Positions 33,991-40,558 of a DNA stretch of 41,026 nt are shown in pieces. The stretch is from NCBI RefSeq assembly GCF_004335005.1, contig NZ_RQRT01000038.1:1-41026 (forward strand), given 5' to 3'. Source of the stretch: Paracoccus nototheniae. GTDB taxonomy: Bacteria; Pseudomonadota; Alphaproteobacteria; Rhodobacterales; Rhodobacteraceae. The notes under the pieces were generated by a model. It worked only from the letters and a program-made list of their open reading frames with translations. It was not told the DNA's origin and ran no database searches. Positions within the stretch are counted from its first letter, which is position 1. Every line of letters begins with the position of its first letter. The position numbers and the translations under genes are program-made.

Positions 33991-34440
33991 ATGGCCACCA
34001 CAGTCGGCACCGAGACCAACATCCGCGACCTGGTCACAAACCTGATCTTCCTGGAGCGTGATGCCATCGCGGCCTACGAATCCACTATTTCGCGCCTGTC
34101 AGGTACCGTCCTTGCCGAACAGGTTGAGGCGTTTCGCCAAGACCATCTGCATCATCTGGATGTCCTCAATGAAATCGCCGCAGAGACGGGCGCTGATGCT
34201 CCGCTCGAGGGCGACATGAAACAGATGTTGACCACCGGCAAGGTAGCCATGGCCTCGTTGCTGGGCGACAGCGCCATCCTCAAAGCCATGCGCACCAATG
34301 AAGAGGATACCGTCACTGCCTATCAGCGCGCCACGGAACATCCGGATGCGCATCTGAAATCACTTCTGTTCTTTCAGAAAGCAATGGACGACGAACTTCG
34401 GCACCGCGAGTGGATGACCCGGACCGCCGAGACGCTGTGA
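33991..34440 (+). CDS. DUF2383 ferritin-like four-helix protein
   Basis: The 149-residue protein is a helical bundle of the DUF2383/PA2169 type. Glutamates and histidines in positions like ferritin ligands are seen in FLERDAIAAYES, EAFRQDHLHHLDVL, TNEEDTVTAYQ and AMDDELRHREW. A role in metal binding or stress protection is commonly supposed but not proven. AAAGGATG stands before the ATG. It has an EcfG-type promoter 43 bp upstream and a strong terminator 28 bp downstream, so it forms its own transcription unit. It faces the tail-anchored protein gene across two back-to-back promoters. Confidence 0.88.
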   Translation: MATTVGTETNIRDLVTNLIFLERDAIAAYESTISRLSGTVLAEQVEAFRQDHLHHLDVLNEIAAETGADAPLEGDMKQMLTTGKVAMASLLGDSAILKAMRTNEEDTVTAYQRATEHPDAHLKSLLFFQKAMDDELRHREWMTRTAETL

Positions 34441-34467
34441 AGGACGACACTCCCCGTCACGTCTTTC

Positions 34468-34501
34468 AGGACCGGCGCCCGGCCCACCGGGCGCCGGTCC
34501 T
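34468..34501 (+). terminator. Strong rho-independent-type terminator after DUF2383
   Basis: GGACCGGCGCCCGG (34469-34482) pairs perfectly with CCGGGCGCCGGTCC (34487-34500) over a CCCA loop; one further A-T pair extends the stem to 15 bp. TTATT follows. It lies 28 bp after the stop codon. Confidence 0.8.
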
Positions 34502-34563
34502 TATTCGTCGTCGGAAGCAGGCCAACCGAGCCGCTCCTGCAGCAGCGGCTGCGGCTATTGCCG

Positions 34564-34588
34564 GGAACATACCGCCACCCTGCCGGTT
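34564..34588 (+). promoter_or_regulatory. EcfG-type promoter for the second acidic secreted protein
   Basis: GGAAC-N16-GGTT on the plus strand, its -10 end 57 bp before the ATG at 34646. Confidence 0.75.
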
Positions 34589-34645
34589 GCAGCGCCGCGC
34601 CGCCTTCGGCAAGGCGCAACCAAAATCTTTGATGGAGGAGACATC

Positions 34646-35530
34646 ATGACAGGCAATCTGACGCAAACAAGCCGTGCCGCCCTTGTGGCCGCAGCCCTGT
34701 CCCTGCCGGCGCTTACGCTGGCGATGCCGATATCGGCGCAGACAATGCCCCCCGTTACCGACGGCACCGATCAGGACGCGCCGACGGGCGGATCGGCTGC
34801 GGCAGATGGCGCCGTCGTGGGCGGCGGCGGGATCGACGCCGACGCCAGCGCGGACACCGGCCCGGAGGCCGACGCTTCGGATGACGGAGAGACCACCGGG
34901 GTGGCCCCTGATGAAGCCGACCCCGCGGAGGGAAATATGTCCGATGCAGGTGCGACCACGGGCAGCGGCGAAAGTGACGGATCGGCCGCCGAGTCCGACA
35001 GTTCGGTAGATATGGATGAACTGACCCACGAACGCGTTGTCGGCGATCTGCTGTCAGGTCGGGATTTCAGCGATCAACTGGAAGGGATGGACGACACGGC
35101 TCGTGTATCCATCAAGGGGCTGAGCGAACTGGACCAGTCGGGCGGCGGTGCGCTGTCGACCGCAGAGACGGGCAATCCGCCCCTGACCGGCGGGCAGACG
35201 ACCAACGAGATAGCGGGCAGCGCTCAGCCCGAACCGACGCCCTCGGGCACCTCTGCAGGAATGACTCCGGACGCACCCGCAGCCATGGCGGATGGGGGGA
35301 CCACGGGCCCGGGCACCCAAACCTCTGGCGTGTCATTGGGCATGCCCGATGACGTTGATGCGGCCCTGGAACAGGCAGGCAATGCCATGACGACGCTGCG
35401 AAACAGTCTGGCGGATCACCCACCCGTCATCCAGGCACTGGACGACGCTGGTTACACTCCCCAAGATGTTATTGCCCTGCATCGCGAGGATGACGGTCTG
35501 ACTGTCATTGTGGACGACCGCGACAGCTGA
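34646..35530 (+). CDS. Secreted acidic Asp/Gly/Ser-rich protein, unrecognised
   Basis: The 294-residue protein has a signal peptide (hydrophobic LVAAALSLPALTLAMPISAQ, cleavage likely after SAQ) and then about 100 residues of Asp, Gly, Ala and Thr that should be disordered and highly negative. A short middle part (MDELTHERVVGDLLSGRDFSD) looks helical. The last 60 residues look folded (NSLADHPPVIQALDDAGYTP, then ALHREDDGLTVIVDD). GATGGAGGAGAC precedes the ATG. With its EcfG-type promoter it resembles the protein at 11.8-12.5 kb in being a stress-induced, secreted, low-complexity acidic protein. A role in the periplasm under desiccation or osmotic stress is a guess. Confidence 0.78.
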   Translation: MTGNLTQTSRAALVAAALSLPALTLAMPISAQTMPPVTDGTDQDAPTGGSAAADGAVVGGGGIDADASADTGPEADASDDGETTGVAPDEADPAEGNMSDAGATTGSGESDGSAAESDSSVDMDELTHERVVGDLLSGRDFSDQLEGMDDTARVSIKGLSELDQSGGGALSTAETGNPPLTGGQTTNEIAGSAQPEPTPSGTSAGMTPDAPAAMADGGTTGPGTQTSGVSLGMPDDVDAALEQAGNAMTTLRNSLADHPPVIQALDDAGYTPQDVIALHREDDGLTVIVDDRDS

Positions 35531-35544
35531 TCACCATATCCCGA

Positions 35545-35573
35545 CGCCCGGCCGCCAGCTCGGCAGCCGGGCG
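35545..35573 (+). terminator. Stem-loop after the acidic secreted protein gene
   Basis: CGCCCGGC (35545-35552) pairs perfectly with GCCGGGCG (35566-35573), with a partly paired 13-nt middle. It begins 15 bp after the stop codon and is followed by CTTCC, so termination strength is uncertain. Confidence 0.5.
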
Positions 35574-35634
35574 CTTCCACATCTCACATACAAGGTAGAG
35601 TTTTCTAAGTTGTTGAGCGTCAGCGACACAAGAT

Positions 35635-36207
35635 CTAGGCAGCGCTGTCGGTCTCTATCTGCTGCCCTAGCCGGGTGCGCAACAGTGTCAGAATGGCATC
35701 ATGGGTAAGGTCCGAAGACGAACAGAGGCCATCCGTGGCCACAATGATCCGAAAGCCGCGATCCACTGCGCCCGAGGCCGTCGCCATCACGCAAATGTCG
35801 GTTTCAGCATCCGAAATGACCAGGGCGTTGACGCCACGCGCCCGCAGCGTCCGCTCCAGATCGCCGTGCCCCCAAGGCGAATAAACGCACTTCTCAAAAA
35901 TATGCTCCGGCAAGGCAAGTCGCTCCAACTCTGGCAGCAAGGCCAGCCAGATAGAAGACAGTTCCTCGCGAAGAACTTCGGGCCAAGCCGCATAATATCG
36001 CGCCCAACTTCCCTGGGCATCTTACTGCGACCGGGGCGGGATGAAACGGGTGAAGAAACTGCGGTCAGGACGCACTCCGGCTAACGTGAGGACCGCGGGA
36101 AGGGTGGGTGTCAACCATGGCGTGCCGGGGGCGAACAGGTTCTGCATGTCAACATAAATATGAGCCGCCCCTTCGCCCAAGGACCCGAACCTCAGACCGC
36201 TTTCCAC
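35635..36207 (-). pseudogene. Isochorismatase-family cysteine hydrolase with in-frame stop
   Basis: From the GTG at 36207 (GGAGG six bases upstream) the frame runs through AAHIYVDMQNLFAPGTPW to RFIPPRSQ, meets TAA at 36022-36024 (codon 62), and resumes in the same frame as DAQGSWARYYAAWPEVL down to 35635. Read through, it is 190 residues, normal for the family, and all catalytic positions survive: D20 (YVDMQN), K106 (EKCVYSP) and C139 (DAETDICVMATASG). One base change, for example from GAA or CAA, would explain the stop. The family hydrolyses nicotinamide-, biuret- or isochorismate-like substrates; this one's is unknown. An EcfG-type promoter is still present upstream. A sequencing error is the alternative. 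Confidence 0.8.
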
Positions 36208-36238
36208 ATCCGCCTCCGTTTGCCTGTCAAGGCCTTCG

Positions 36239-36263
36239 AACCGGCAGAGGGCGGAATTGTTCC
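36239..36263 (-). promoter_or_regulatory. EcfG-type promoter for the isochorismatase-like pseudogene
   Basis: GGAAC-N16-GGTT on the minus strand, its -10 end 32 bp before the GTG at 36207. It lies just past the stop of the sigma factor gene at 36296. Confidence 0.75.
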
Positions 36264-36295
36264 CGACCGATGGCGCGGGGGTGACCGTGCAAAGA

Positions 36296-36769
36296 TCAGA
36301 ATTCGGGCTCGAGCGCGTGTTTTAGCAGACCGCGGGCACGGTTTACGCGGCTTTTGATGGTGCCGATGTCACATTCCAGGATCTCCGCTGCGCGAAGATA
36401 GCTCTCGCCTAGAACTGACACCAAAATGATGGCTTCCCGGTAATGACGGGGCATCCGGGCAAGCTGATCCCACAGTTCCTGGTGGCGCAGATGCCATTCC
36501 TGCGTCGGCTGTGATACCAGTTGGCCCGACACGCAATCTTCGGAGCCTGTTCGTTCGCGAGCAGCCTTGCGAACATTCGTGTAAAAGCGGTTGCGCATGA
36601 TCGTGAAAAGCCAGGCCCGCATATAGGTTCCGGACTGGTACTTGTCTGCGTGCTCGATAGCGCGAAGCAGGGTTTCCTGCACTAGATCGTCAGCGTCTTG
36701 CCCATGCTTGCACAAGGACCGGGCATAGGCCCGCAGCGCGGGGATATGATCGAGCACATTGTCGGACAT
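36296..36769 (-). CDS. ecfG: ECF RNA polymerase sigma factor, EcfG type
   Basis: EcfG is the sigma factor of the alphaproteobacterial general stress response; it is held by NepR and freed when phosphorylated PhyR binds NepR. The 158 residues hold region 2 (IPALRAYARSLCKHGQDADDLVQETLLRAI, then LFTIMRNRFYTNVRK) and region 4 (LARMPRHYREAIILVSVLGE, GTIKSRVNRARGLLKH), with close likeness to EcfG (ECF15) proteins and no extra C-terminal domain. The ATG at 36769 gives the family N-terminus; the frame is open for 15 more codons. No good GGAAC-N16-GTT site lies upstream, so autoregulation is not obvious. A NepR-like gene is divergent from it. It is the likely reader of the 13 gene-linked sites described here. 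Confidence 0.88.
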   Translation of the reverse strand: MSDNVLDHIPALRAYARSLCKHGQDADDLVQETLLRAIEHADKYQSGTYMRAWLFTIMRNRFYTNVRKAARERTGSEDCVSGQLVSQPTQEWHLRHQELWDQLARMPRHYREAIILVSVLGESYLRAAEILECDIGTIKSRVNRARGLLKHALEPEF

Positions 36770-36884
36770 TGATGATCGTGCCCTCTGTTCATGGCGTCTC
36801 CCGGCACAAGACACAAAAATTGCTGCGGGTTCCCTAAAATGCTCGAACGTGGCGGATCTCCGCCGGGCTCATGTTCCTTGGTCG

Positions 36885-36909
36885 GGAACATCGGGCGACT
36901 GCCGTGGTT
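36885..36909 (+). promoter_or_regulatory. EcfG-type promoter upstream of the NepR-like gene
   Basis: GGAAC-N16-GGTT on the plus strand, 178 bp ahead of the start at 37087. Its GGAAC is one arm of a perfect inverted repeat, ATGTTCC-N7-GGAACAT (36871-36891), whose other arm faces the sigma factor gene but has no matching -10 at proper distance. The remaining bases of 36770-37086 show no gene. Confidence 0.6.
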
Positions 36910-37086
36910 GCTTATCCAATGACACTATATTTTTGAGCCTGCGATCTTGTCGCAATGCCTACTTCCACCTCCACACTTAATGGTTGTGCGGCGAAAATGT
37001 GAAATGCGCTAGAGGCCGGTTCATGGTAGCACATGCGCACTTACTGCGGGCCCAGCCAATCTCCCGGCCCGCCTTTTGGGGGCATA

Positions 37087-37248
37087 ATGAGTAAAGTTGA
37101 TCCACCACCACCGCAGGACGCGATGGAGGAGACCATGAAAGAGCTGTTAATCGAGATCGAGAAGGAGGCAGTGCCGCCCCGGCTGCGCGAGTTGGCACGT
37201 CGGCTTGACGCCGCCCTCCTCGCTGCCAGCCTGCGCCGCGGCGACTAG
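37087..37248 (+). CDS. NepR-like anti-sigma factor (short)
   Basis: NepR is a small helical protein that sequesters EcfG. The frame starting at the ATG 37087 encodes 53 residues, with MEETMKELLIEIEKEAVPPR and then LRELARRLDAALLAA. The spacing of an acidic helix, a VP-x-R turn and an ELxxxLD helix matches the NepR signature. GGAGGAG just before an internal ATG at 37135 would allow a 37-residue product, so the start is uncertain. It is divergent from the sigma factor instead of sharing its operon, which is unusual. It has an EcfG-type promoter upstream, fitting negative feedback. The assignment rests on a short pattern and on context. Confidence 0.6.
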   Translation: MSKVDPPPPQDAMEETMKELLIEIEKEAVPPRLRELARRLDAALLAASLRRGD

Positions 37249-37263
37249 CGTAACGCCCCGACA

Positions 37264-38012
37264 TCTAGGCTCTGGACTCATAACCAAAAGATCACGGTTG
37301 CGGCGAGAGCGATGGTTGAAAGGAAGACCTTGGGGTTTCGGTCGTAGCGTGTGGCGACACGCCGCCAGTCTTTCAATCGTCCGAACATGATCTCGATCCG
37401 GTTGCGCTTCCGATAGCGGCGCTTGTCGTATTTGACAGGCTTGCCGCGTGACCTTCGACCCGGGATGCATGGCGTAATCTTCTTGTCGACAAGGGCTTCG
37501 CGGAACCAATCCGCGTCATATCCCCTGTCCCCCAAGAGCCAGTCCGCGGACGGAAGACTGTTCAGCAATGCCCTTGCCCCGGTGTAGTCGCTGACCTGAC
37601 CGGCCGTCATGAAGAGCCGGATGGGCCGCCCAAGTGCGTCAGTCACGGCGTGCAGCTTGGTGTTCATACCGCCCTTCGTGCGCCCGATCAGACGACCACG
37701 CCCCCTTTTTTTGACCCCAGGCTCGAAGCCGTGCGGTGTGCTTTGAGGTAAGTCGCGTCGATGGAGATCGTCTTGTTGTCGGGCGCCTCAGCCGCCAGGC
37801 CCGTCATGATCCTGGCGAACACGCCCATATCACTCCGCCGCTTCCAGCGGTTGTGGAGCGTCTTGTGCGGCCCATCTTCACGCGGCGCGCCACGCCAGCG
37901 CAACCCGTTGCGATTAATGAAGATAATGCCACTCAGAACCCGCCGGTCATCGACGCGGGGCACGCCATGGCTCTTCGGGAAATAAGGCTTCAGCCGCTCC
38001 CCAGTGCACTCC
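37264..38012 (-). mobile_element. IS5-family (IS427-like) element lacking its 5' end
   Basis: The left border, near 37264-37280, contains GGCTCTGGACTCATAACC, which overlaps the transposase stop and resembles an IS427-type terminal repeat. No matching repeat is found at the other side, where transposase sequence gives way abruptly to a LysR fragment at about 38012. The element lies 16 bp after the NepR-like gene. Exact boundaries are uncertain. Confidence 0.65.
37278..38011 (-). pseudogene. IS5 transposase, two frames and truncated N-terminus
   Basis: The first frame reads ERLKPYFPKSHGVPRVDDRR, then the DDE core start with SIDATYLKAHRTASSLGSKK, and ends at a stop shortly after. The second frame (37278-37667 and a little upstream) continues with RLIGRTKGGMNTKLHAVTDA, LLGDRGYDADW and ends KDWRRVATRYDRNPKVFLSTIA. 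The two overlap at seven A residues (T7 at 37706-37712 on the plus strand) followed by GGGGG. A -1 slip there joins them exactly, which is the known programmed frameshift of the IS427 group. The start codon and about ten residues are missing, so no intact transposase is made. Confidence 0.8.
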
Positions 38013-38013
38013 G

Positions 38014-38241
38014 ATCGGGGAGGGCCGGATCGTGGCGATCATGCCCGAGGGACATGAGCTTGCGGAAAAGCTGGCCGTCTCGATCCATGATCTGGTCCGG
38101 TATCCGTTCATCGGGGTCGATCCCTCTGATCATTACGGGCAGACCCTGGCACGGCCCTTCGACGATGCCGGCCACGAGATCAGAGCATGGCTTTGTACGA
38201 TGCCGGGCTCAAGGTTTTCATTCATGACCAATTCTCGTTAA
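38014..38241 (+). pseudogene. LysR-family regulator remnant (effector domain)
   Basis: In one plus-strand frame the bases read IGEGRIVAIMPEGHELAEKL, then SIHDLVRYPFIGVDPSDHYG and QTLARPFDDAGHEIR. This is the effector-binding domain of LysR regulators around their PxGHxLA and PFIGVD segments. The N-terminal helix-turn-helix and most of the gene are absent, and the frame ends at TAA 38239 after unrelated residues. The fragment begins exactly where the truncated IS5 element stops, which suggests that a deletion removed both the element's end and the N-terminal half. Confidence 0.65.
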
Positions 38242-38312
38242 CGCATGCCGAGGAAGGACAGGACAAGCAGAACGACGACGACAAGACCAACGATATAGAT
38301 AATAGAGTTCAT
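38238..38312 (-). CDS. 24-residue single-pass membrane peptide
   Basis: MNSIIYIVGLVVVVLLVLSF plus LGMR is the whole product: almost entirely one transmembrane helix. AAGGAAAG sits before the ATG at 38312, and short proteins of nearly this sequence are common in alphaproteobacteria as unnamed membrane peptides, as far as I remember. A GGAAC-N17-TGTT site lies 70 bp upstream on the same strand, a looser EcfG match. The function is unknown; membrane stress is one possibility. Its end touches the LysR remnant, which it converges with. Confidence 0.6.
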   Translation of the reverse strand: MNSIIYIVGLVVVVLLVLSFLGMR

Positions 38313-38381
38313 GGCACTTTCCTTCATATTAGCGCGGTCACTGCATTTCACGAACGCCGCGCATTGACGCATCATGCGTGA

Positions 38382-38407
38382 AACAGTGAAGCTGAGGTGC
38401 AAGTTCC
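38382..38407 (-). promoter_or_regulatory. Possible EcfG-type promoter for the 24-residue peptide
   Basis: GGAAC-N17-TGTT on the minus strand, its end 70 bp before the start at 38312. The spacer is 17 rather than 16, which the EcfG consensus allows. No other gene lies between here and 38591. Confidence 0.4.
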
Positions 38408-38591
38408 GTTCTCGACGCGGTAATTCCAAGACAAAATCGCGTCCGACGGCGAGGACCACGCGGCCGAACGGGCCGTGGAGACGGTCCGACACCACGATCC
38501 GCCTAGCATCCACTGCGCGGATGTCGCAAACCTCAGTTCTGGGTGAAAATCAACAACCCGTTCAGTTGGGTTTGAGACGAAGGGGTCTTCC

Positions 38592-38876
38592 ATGGTTCGC
38601 TCGGAGCTTGTCCGGAAAGTCACTGCGGCCAATCCGCATCTTTCGCCGTTGGCCGTGGAGGCTGCCATCGACGCGATCCTGAGCGAGATCATGGACGTGC
38701 TTGCGCGCGGCAGCCGGGTGGAGCTGAGGGGGTTCGGCAGTTTTGCGAGCAAAGACCGGGATGCGCGCATGGGCCGGAACCCCAGAAACGGAGCATCGGT
38801 GCCGGTCGTGGCAAAACGGATCGCGCGGTTCAAAGCCTCGAAGCGACTTCAGGAACGGCTCAACGGCAAGGGGTGA
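38592..38876 (+). CDS. Integration host factor/HU family protein, IHF beta-like
   Basis: IHF and HU bend DNA and serve transcription, replication and recombination. The 94-residue protein starts MVRSELVRKVTAANPHLSPLAVE and shows the family core VELRGFGSFASKDRDAR with the intercalating loop MGRNPRNGASVPV, ending FKASKRLQERLNG. The SEL-start and the ARNP/GRNP turn are most like IHF beta, but several HU-type paralogues exist in alphaproteobacteria, so this may be an extra copy rather than the main ihfB. AAGGGG precedes the ATG. I saw no GGAAC-type promoter upstream. It converges with the FAD-binding protein gene, 55 bp away. Confidence 0.9.
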   Translation: MVRSELVRKVTAANPHLSPLAVEAAIDAILSEIMDVLARGSRVELRGFGSFASKDRDARMGRNPRNGASVPVVAKRIARFKASKRLQERLNGKG

Positions 38877-38931
38877 CCGCGTACGGATGCGCGGCTCCGA
38901 TCCAGCGGCGGCCCTGCGTCTTGGCGCGATC

Positions 38932-40509
38932 CTATGACACCAGCCGCCTACGCTGCCCTGTTGCAACGCCCTTGGCAATCGCGGCGGCGATTTCGGCGCA
39001 GGCGGTGATGCCCTGGACGAAGGGCCGGTCGTGCATCAGATAGGGTATCGAGGCCAATGTCAGCCGACCGGCGAAATCCCCGGCCCCGATCAGGCTATAG
39101 TCGCCGGCCACCTCGGGGAACTCGAAACCGGCCTTCAGCAGGGCGGCGCGCAGGGTGGGAAAGGGCAGATCCTCACTGCTCAGTGGAACCTGTCCCCGCG
39201 CGTCGATAAACACCTCGAAGACATGGGTCTGGCCATTGGCCGTCACCACGCTGCGGGACGCCTCTCGGGTCAGGTCGTAATCCTGCCCCAGAGGCAGGAT
39301 CGACAGCACACCCGCGTCGTGCAGCGCCAGGACGCGGCGGATCGACTCAGAGGGCACGGCGGCGTAATTGTCGACGAAGACCTTCTTGAGGCCTCCATCC
39401 AACCGTGTCCGATCGGCGTCGGGCAGGTCTGCGACGATTTCCTCGACCACCTCGTGCATGCGCAGCAGGGCATAGCGCCACGCCACCGTGATCCGGTTGG
39501 CCTTGTTATGTTCGACTTCGGCAAGATTGTCGCGGGACCATTGGAACGGGTCAGCCCCCTCGCGCGCGGCGAAATAGGCATCGGCAAAGCTGTCGGCATC
39601 CAGCCCGCCCAGACCGATGCGCAACGCGAAGGCCGGATCGGCCTGCATGATCTCGGCCCGGATCAGATCGAACAGCGCGTCGAGGGGCTTCGTTTCGGAC
39701 AGGCATGCGGTCGCGGCAGGCAGGGTCATGACCGACAGCGGCTCGTAAGGGATCGGGCAATAGAAGTCGGCCTCGGGCAGGATGCCCGACCGCGACATCA
39801 GGGTGATCTGCAATCCCGGCGCGTCAGACTCGAACCGCAACAGCCCATTCTTCCGGCGAAACCGGCCATGCTGATTGGCCACCGCCATGGCCGCGTCGAT
39901 GGAGCTGAGCGAGGTTCCCATGACGCCCACGGCCACGGCGGGGAGCTGGGCCTCGATCAGGCCCGACCACGGGCTGGGAAAATAACTGCGGCTGGCGGCA
40001 TCGTCATCGGGAAACTCATGGCCCGTGGCCAGAATGACCCGGTCGAACGGTCCCTCCGCACCGCCCCGGGTCATCAGCAGCATCCCGTCGTCCCGCGGTA
40101 TGACATCCAGCACTTCGGTGGCTTCGCGGATCTCGATGCGGTGCCCGGCCCCCTGCGCGCGATCTACCAGCGACAGCAGCTGATCGCGGAAATATTCGCC
40201 CAGAAGCAGCCGCGGGGTGAACAACCGGTCGTCGAGATTGTCGGGGTCCAGCCCATAGAACGCCAGCCGATCATCCGGCTGTGTCTCCAGCCAGTCCAGA
40301 TAGGGGGTGACGACGGGCGGGATCTCGATGCTGGCGATATTGGCCAGCATCCAGCGGTTGGCGGTCTCGGGCGAATAGGGCATGCCGATCCCTGCCTTGT
40401 CCGACCGCTCGAACAGGGTGACCGCCAGAGGCTGACCCAGTCCTGTCAGATGTTGCAGGGTATAGATACCGGTCGGCCCCGTGCCGATGATCGCGATGCG
40501 CTTGCTCAT
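38932..40509 (-). CDS. FAD/NAD(P)-binding oxidoreductase-like protein
   Basis: The 525-residue protein opens with the nucleotide fold MSKRIAIIGTGPTGIYTLQHL and continues with the FAD-NAD(P)-binding domain typical of pfam13454 proteins: GIGMPYSPETANRWMLANI, a second dinucleotide segment in VGVMGTSLSSIDAAMAVANQ and RVILATGHE. This family includes hydroxylase-like and uncharacterised flavoproteins; the reaction is unknown. The frame is open upstream, but the ATG at 40509 with GAGGCAGAC before it gives a proper N-terminus. An EcfG-type promoter with the exact consensus CGTT lies 25 bp upstream, giving a short leader. No signal peptide or membrane helix is seen, so it should be cytoplasmic. Confidence 0.85.
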   Translation of the reverse strand: MSKRIAIIGTGPTGIYTLQHLTGLGQPLAVTLFERSDKAGIGMPYSPETANRWMLANIASIEIPPVVTPYLDWLETQPDDRLAFYGLDPDNLDDRLFTPRLLLGEYFRDQLLSLVDRAQGAGHRIEIREATEVLDVIPRDDGMLLMTRGGAEGPFDRVILATGHEFPDDDAASRSYFPSPWSGLIEAQLPAVAVGVMGTSLSSIDAAMAVANQHGRFRRKNGLLRFESDAPGLQITLMSRSGILPEADFYCPIPYEPLSVMTLPAATACLSETKPLDALFDLIRAEIMQADPAFALRIGLGGLDADSFADAYFAAREGADPFQWSRDNLAEVEHNKANRITVAWRYALLRMHEVVEEIVADLPDADRTRLDGGLKKVFVDNYAAVPSESIRRVLALHDAGVLSILPLGQDYDLTREASRSVVTANGQTHVFEVFIDARGQVPLSSEDLPFPTLRAALLKAGFEFPEVAGDYSLIGAGDFAGRLTLASIPYLMHDRPFVQGITACAEIAAAIAKGVATGQRRRLVS

Positions 40510-40533
40510 GTCTGCCTCGAAAAGATCAGCTTG

Positions 40534-40558
40534 AACGCGCGCTTTCATCCCCGGTTCC
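40534..40558 (-). promoter_or_regulatory. EcfG-type promoter for the FAD-binding protein
   Basis: GGAAC-N16-CGTT on the minus strand, a perfect match to the published EcfG consensus, its -10 end 25 bp before the ATG at 40509. The ORF extends through it, which supports the shorter start. Confidence 0.75.

Noticed and set aside
36800..36880. EcfG promoter for the sigma factor itself
   Set aside because: GGAAC occurs twice on the minus strand here, but the nearest GTT is about 23 bases away in one case and the -10 is GTCT-like in the other.
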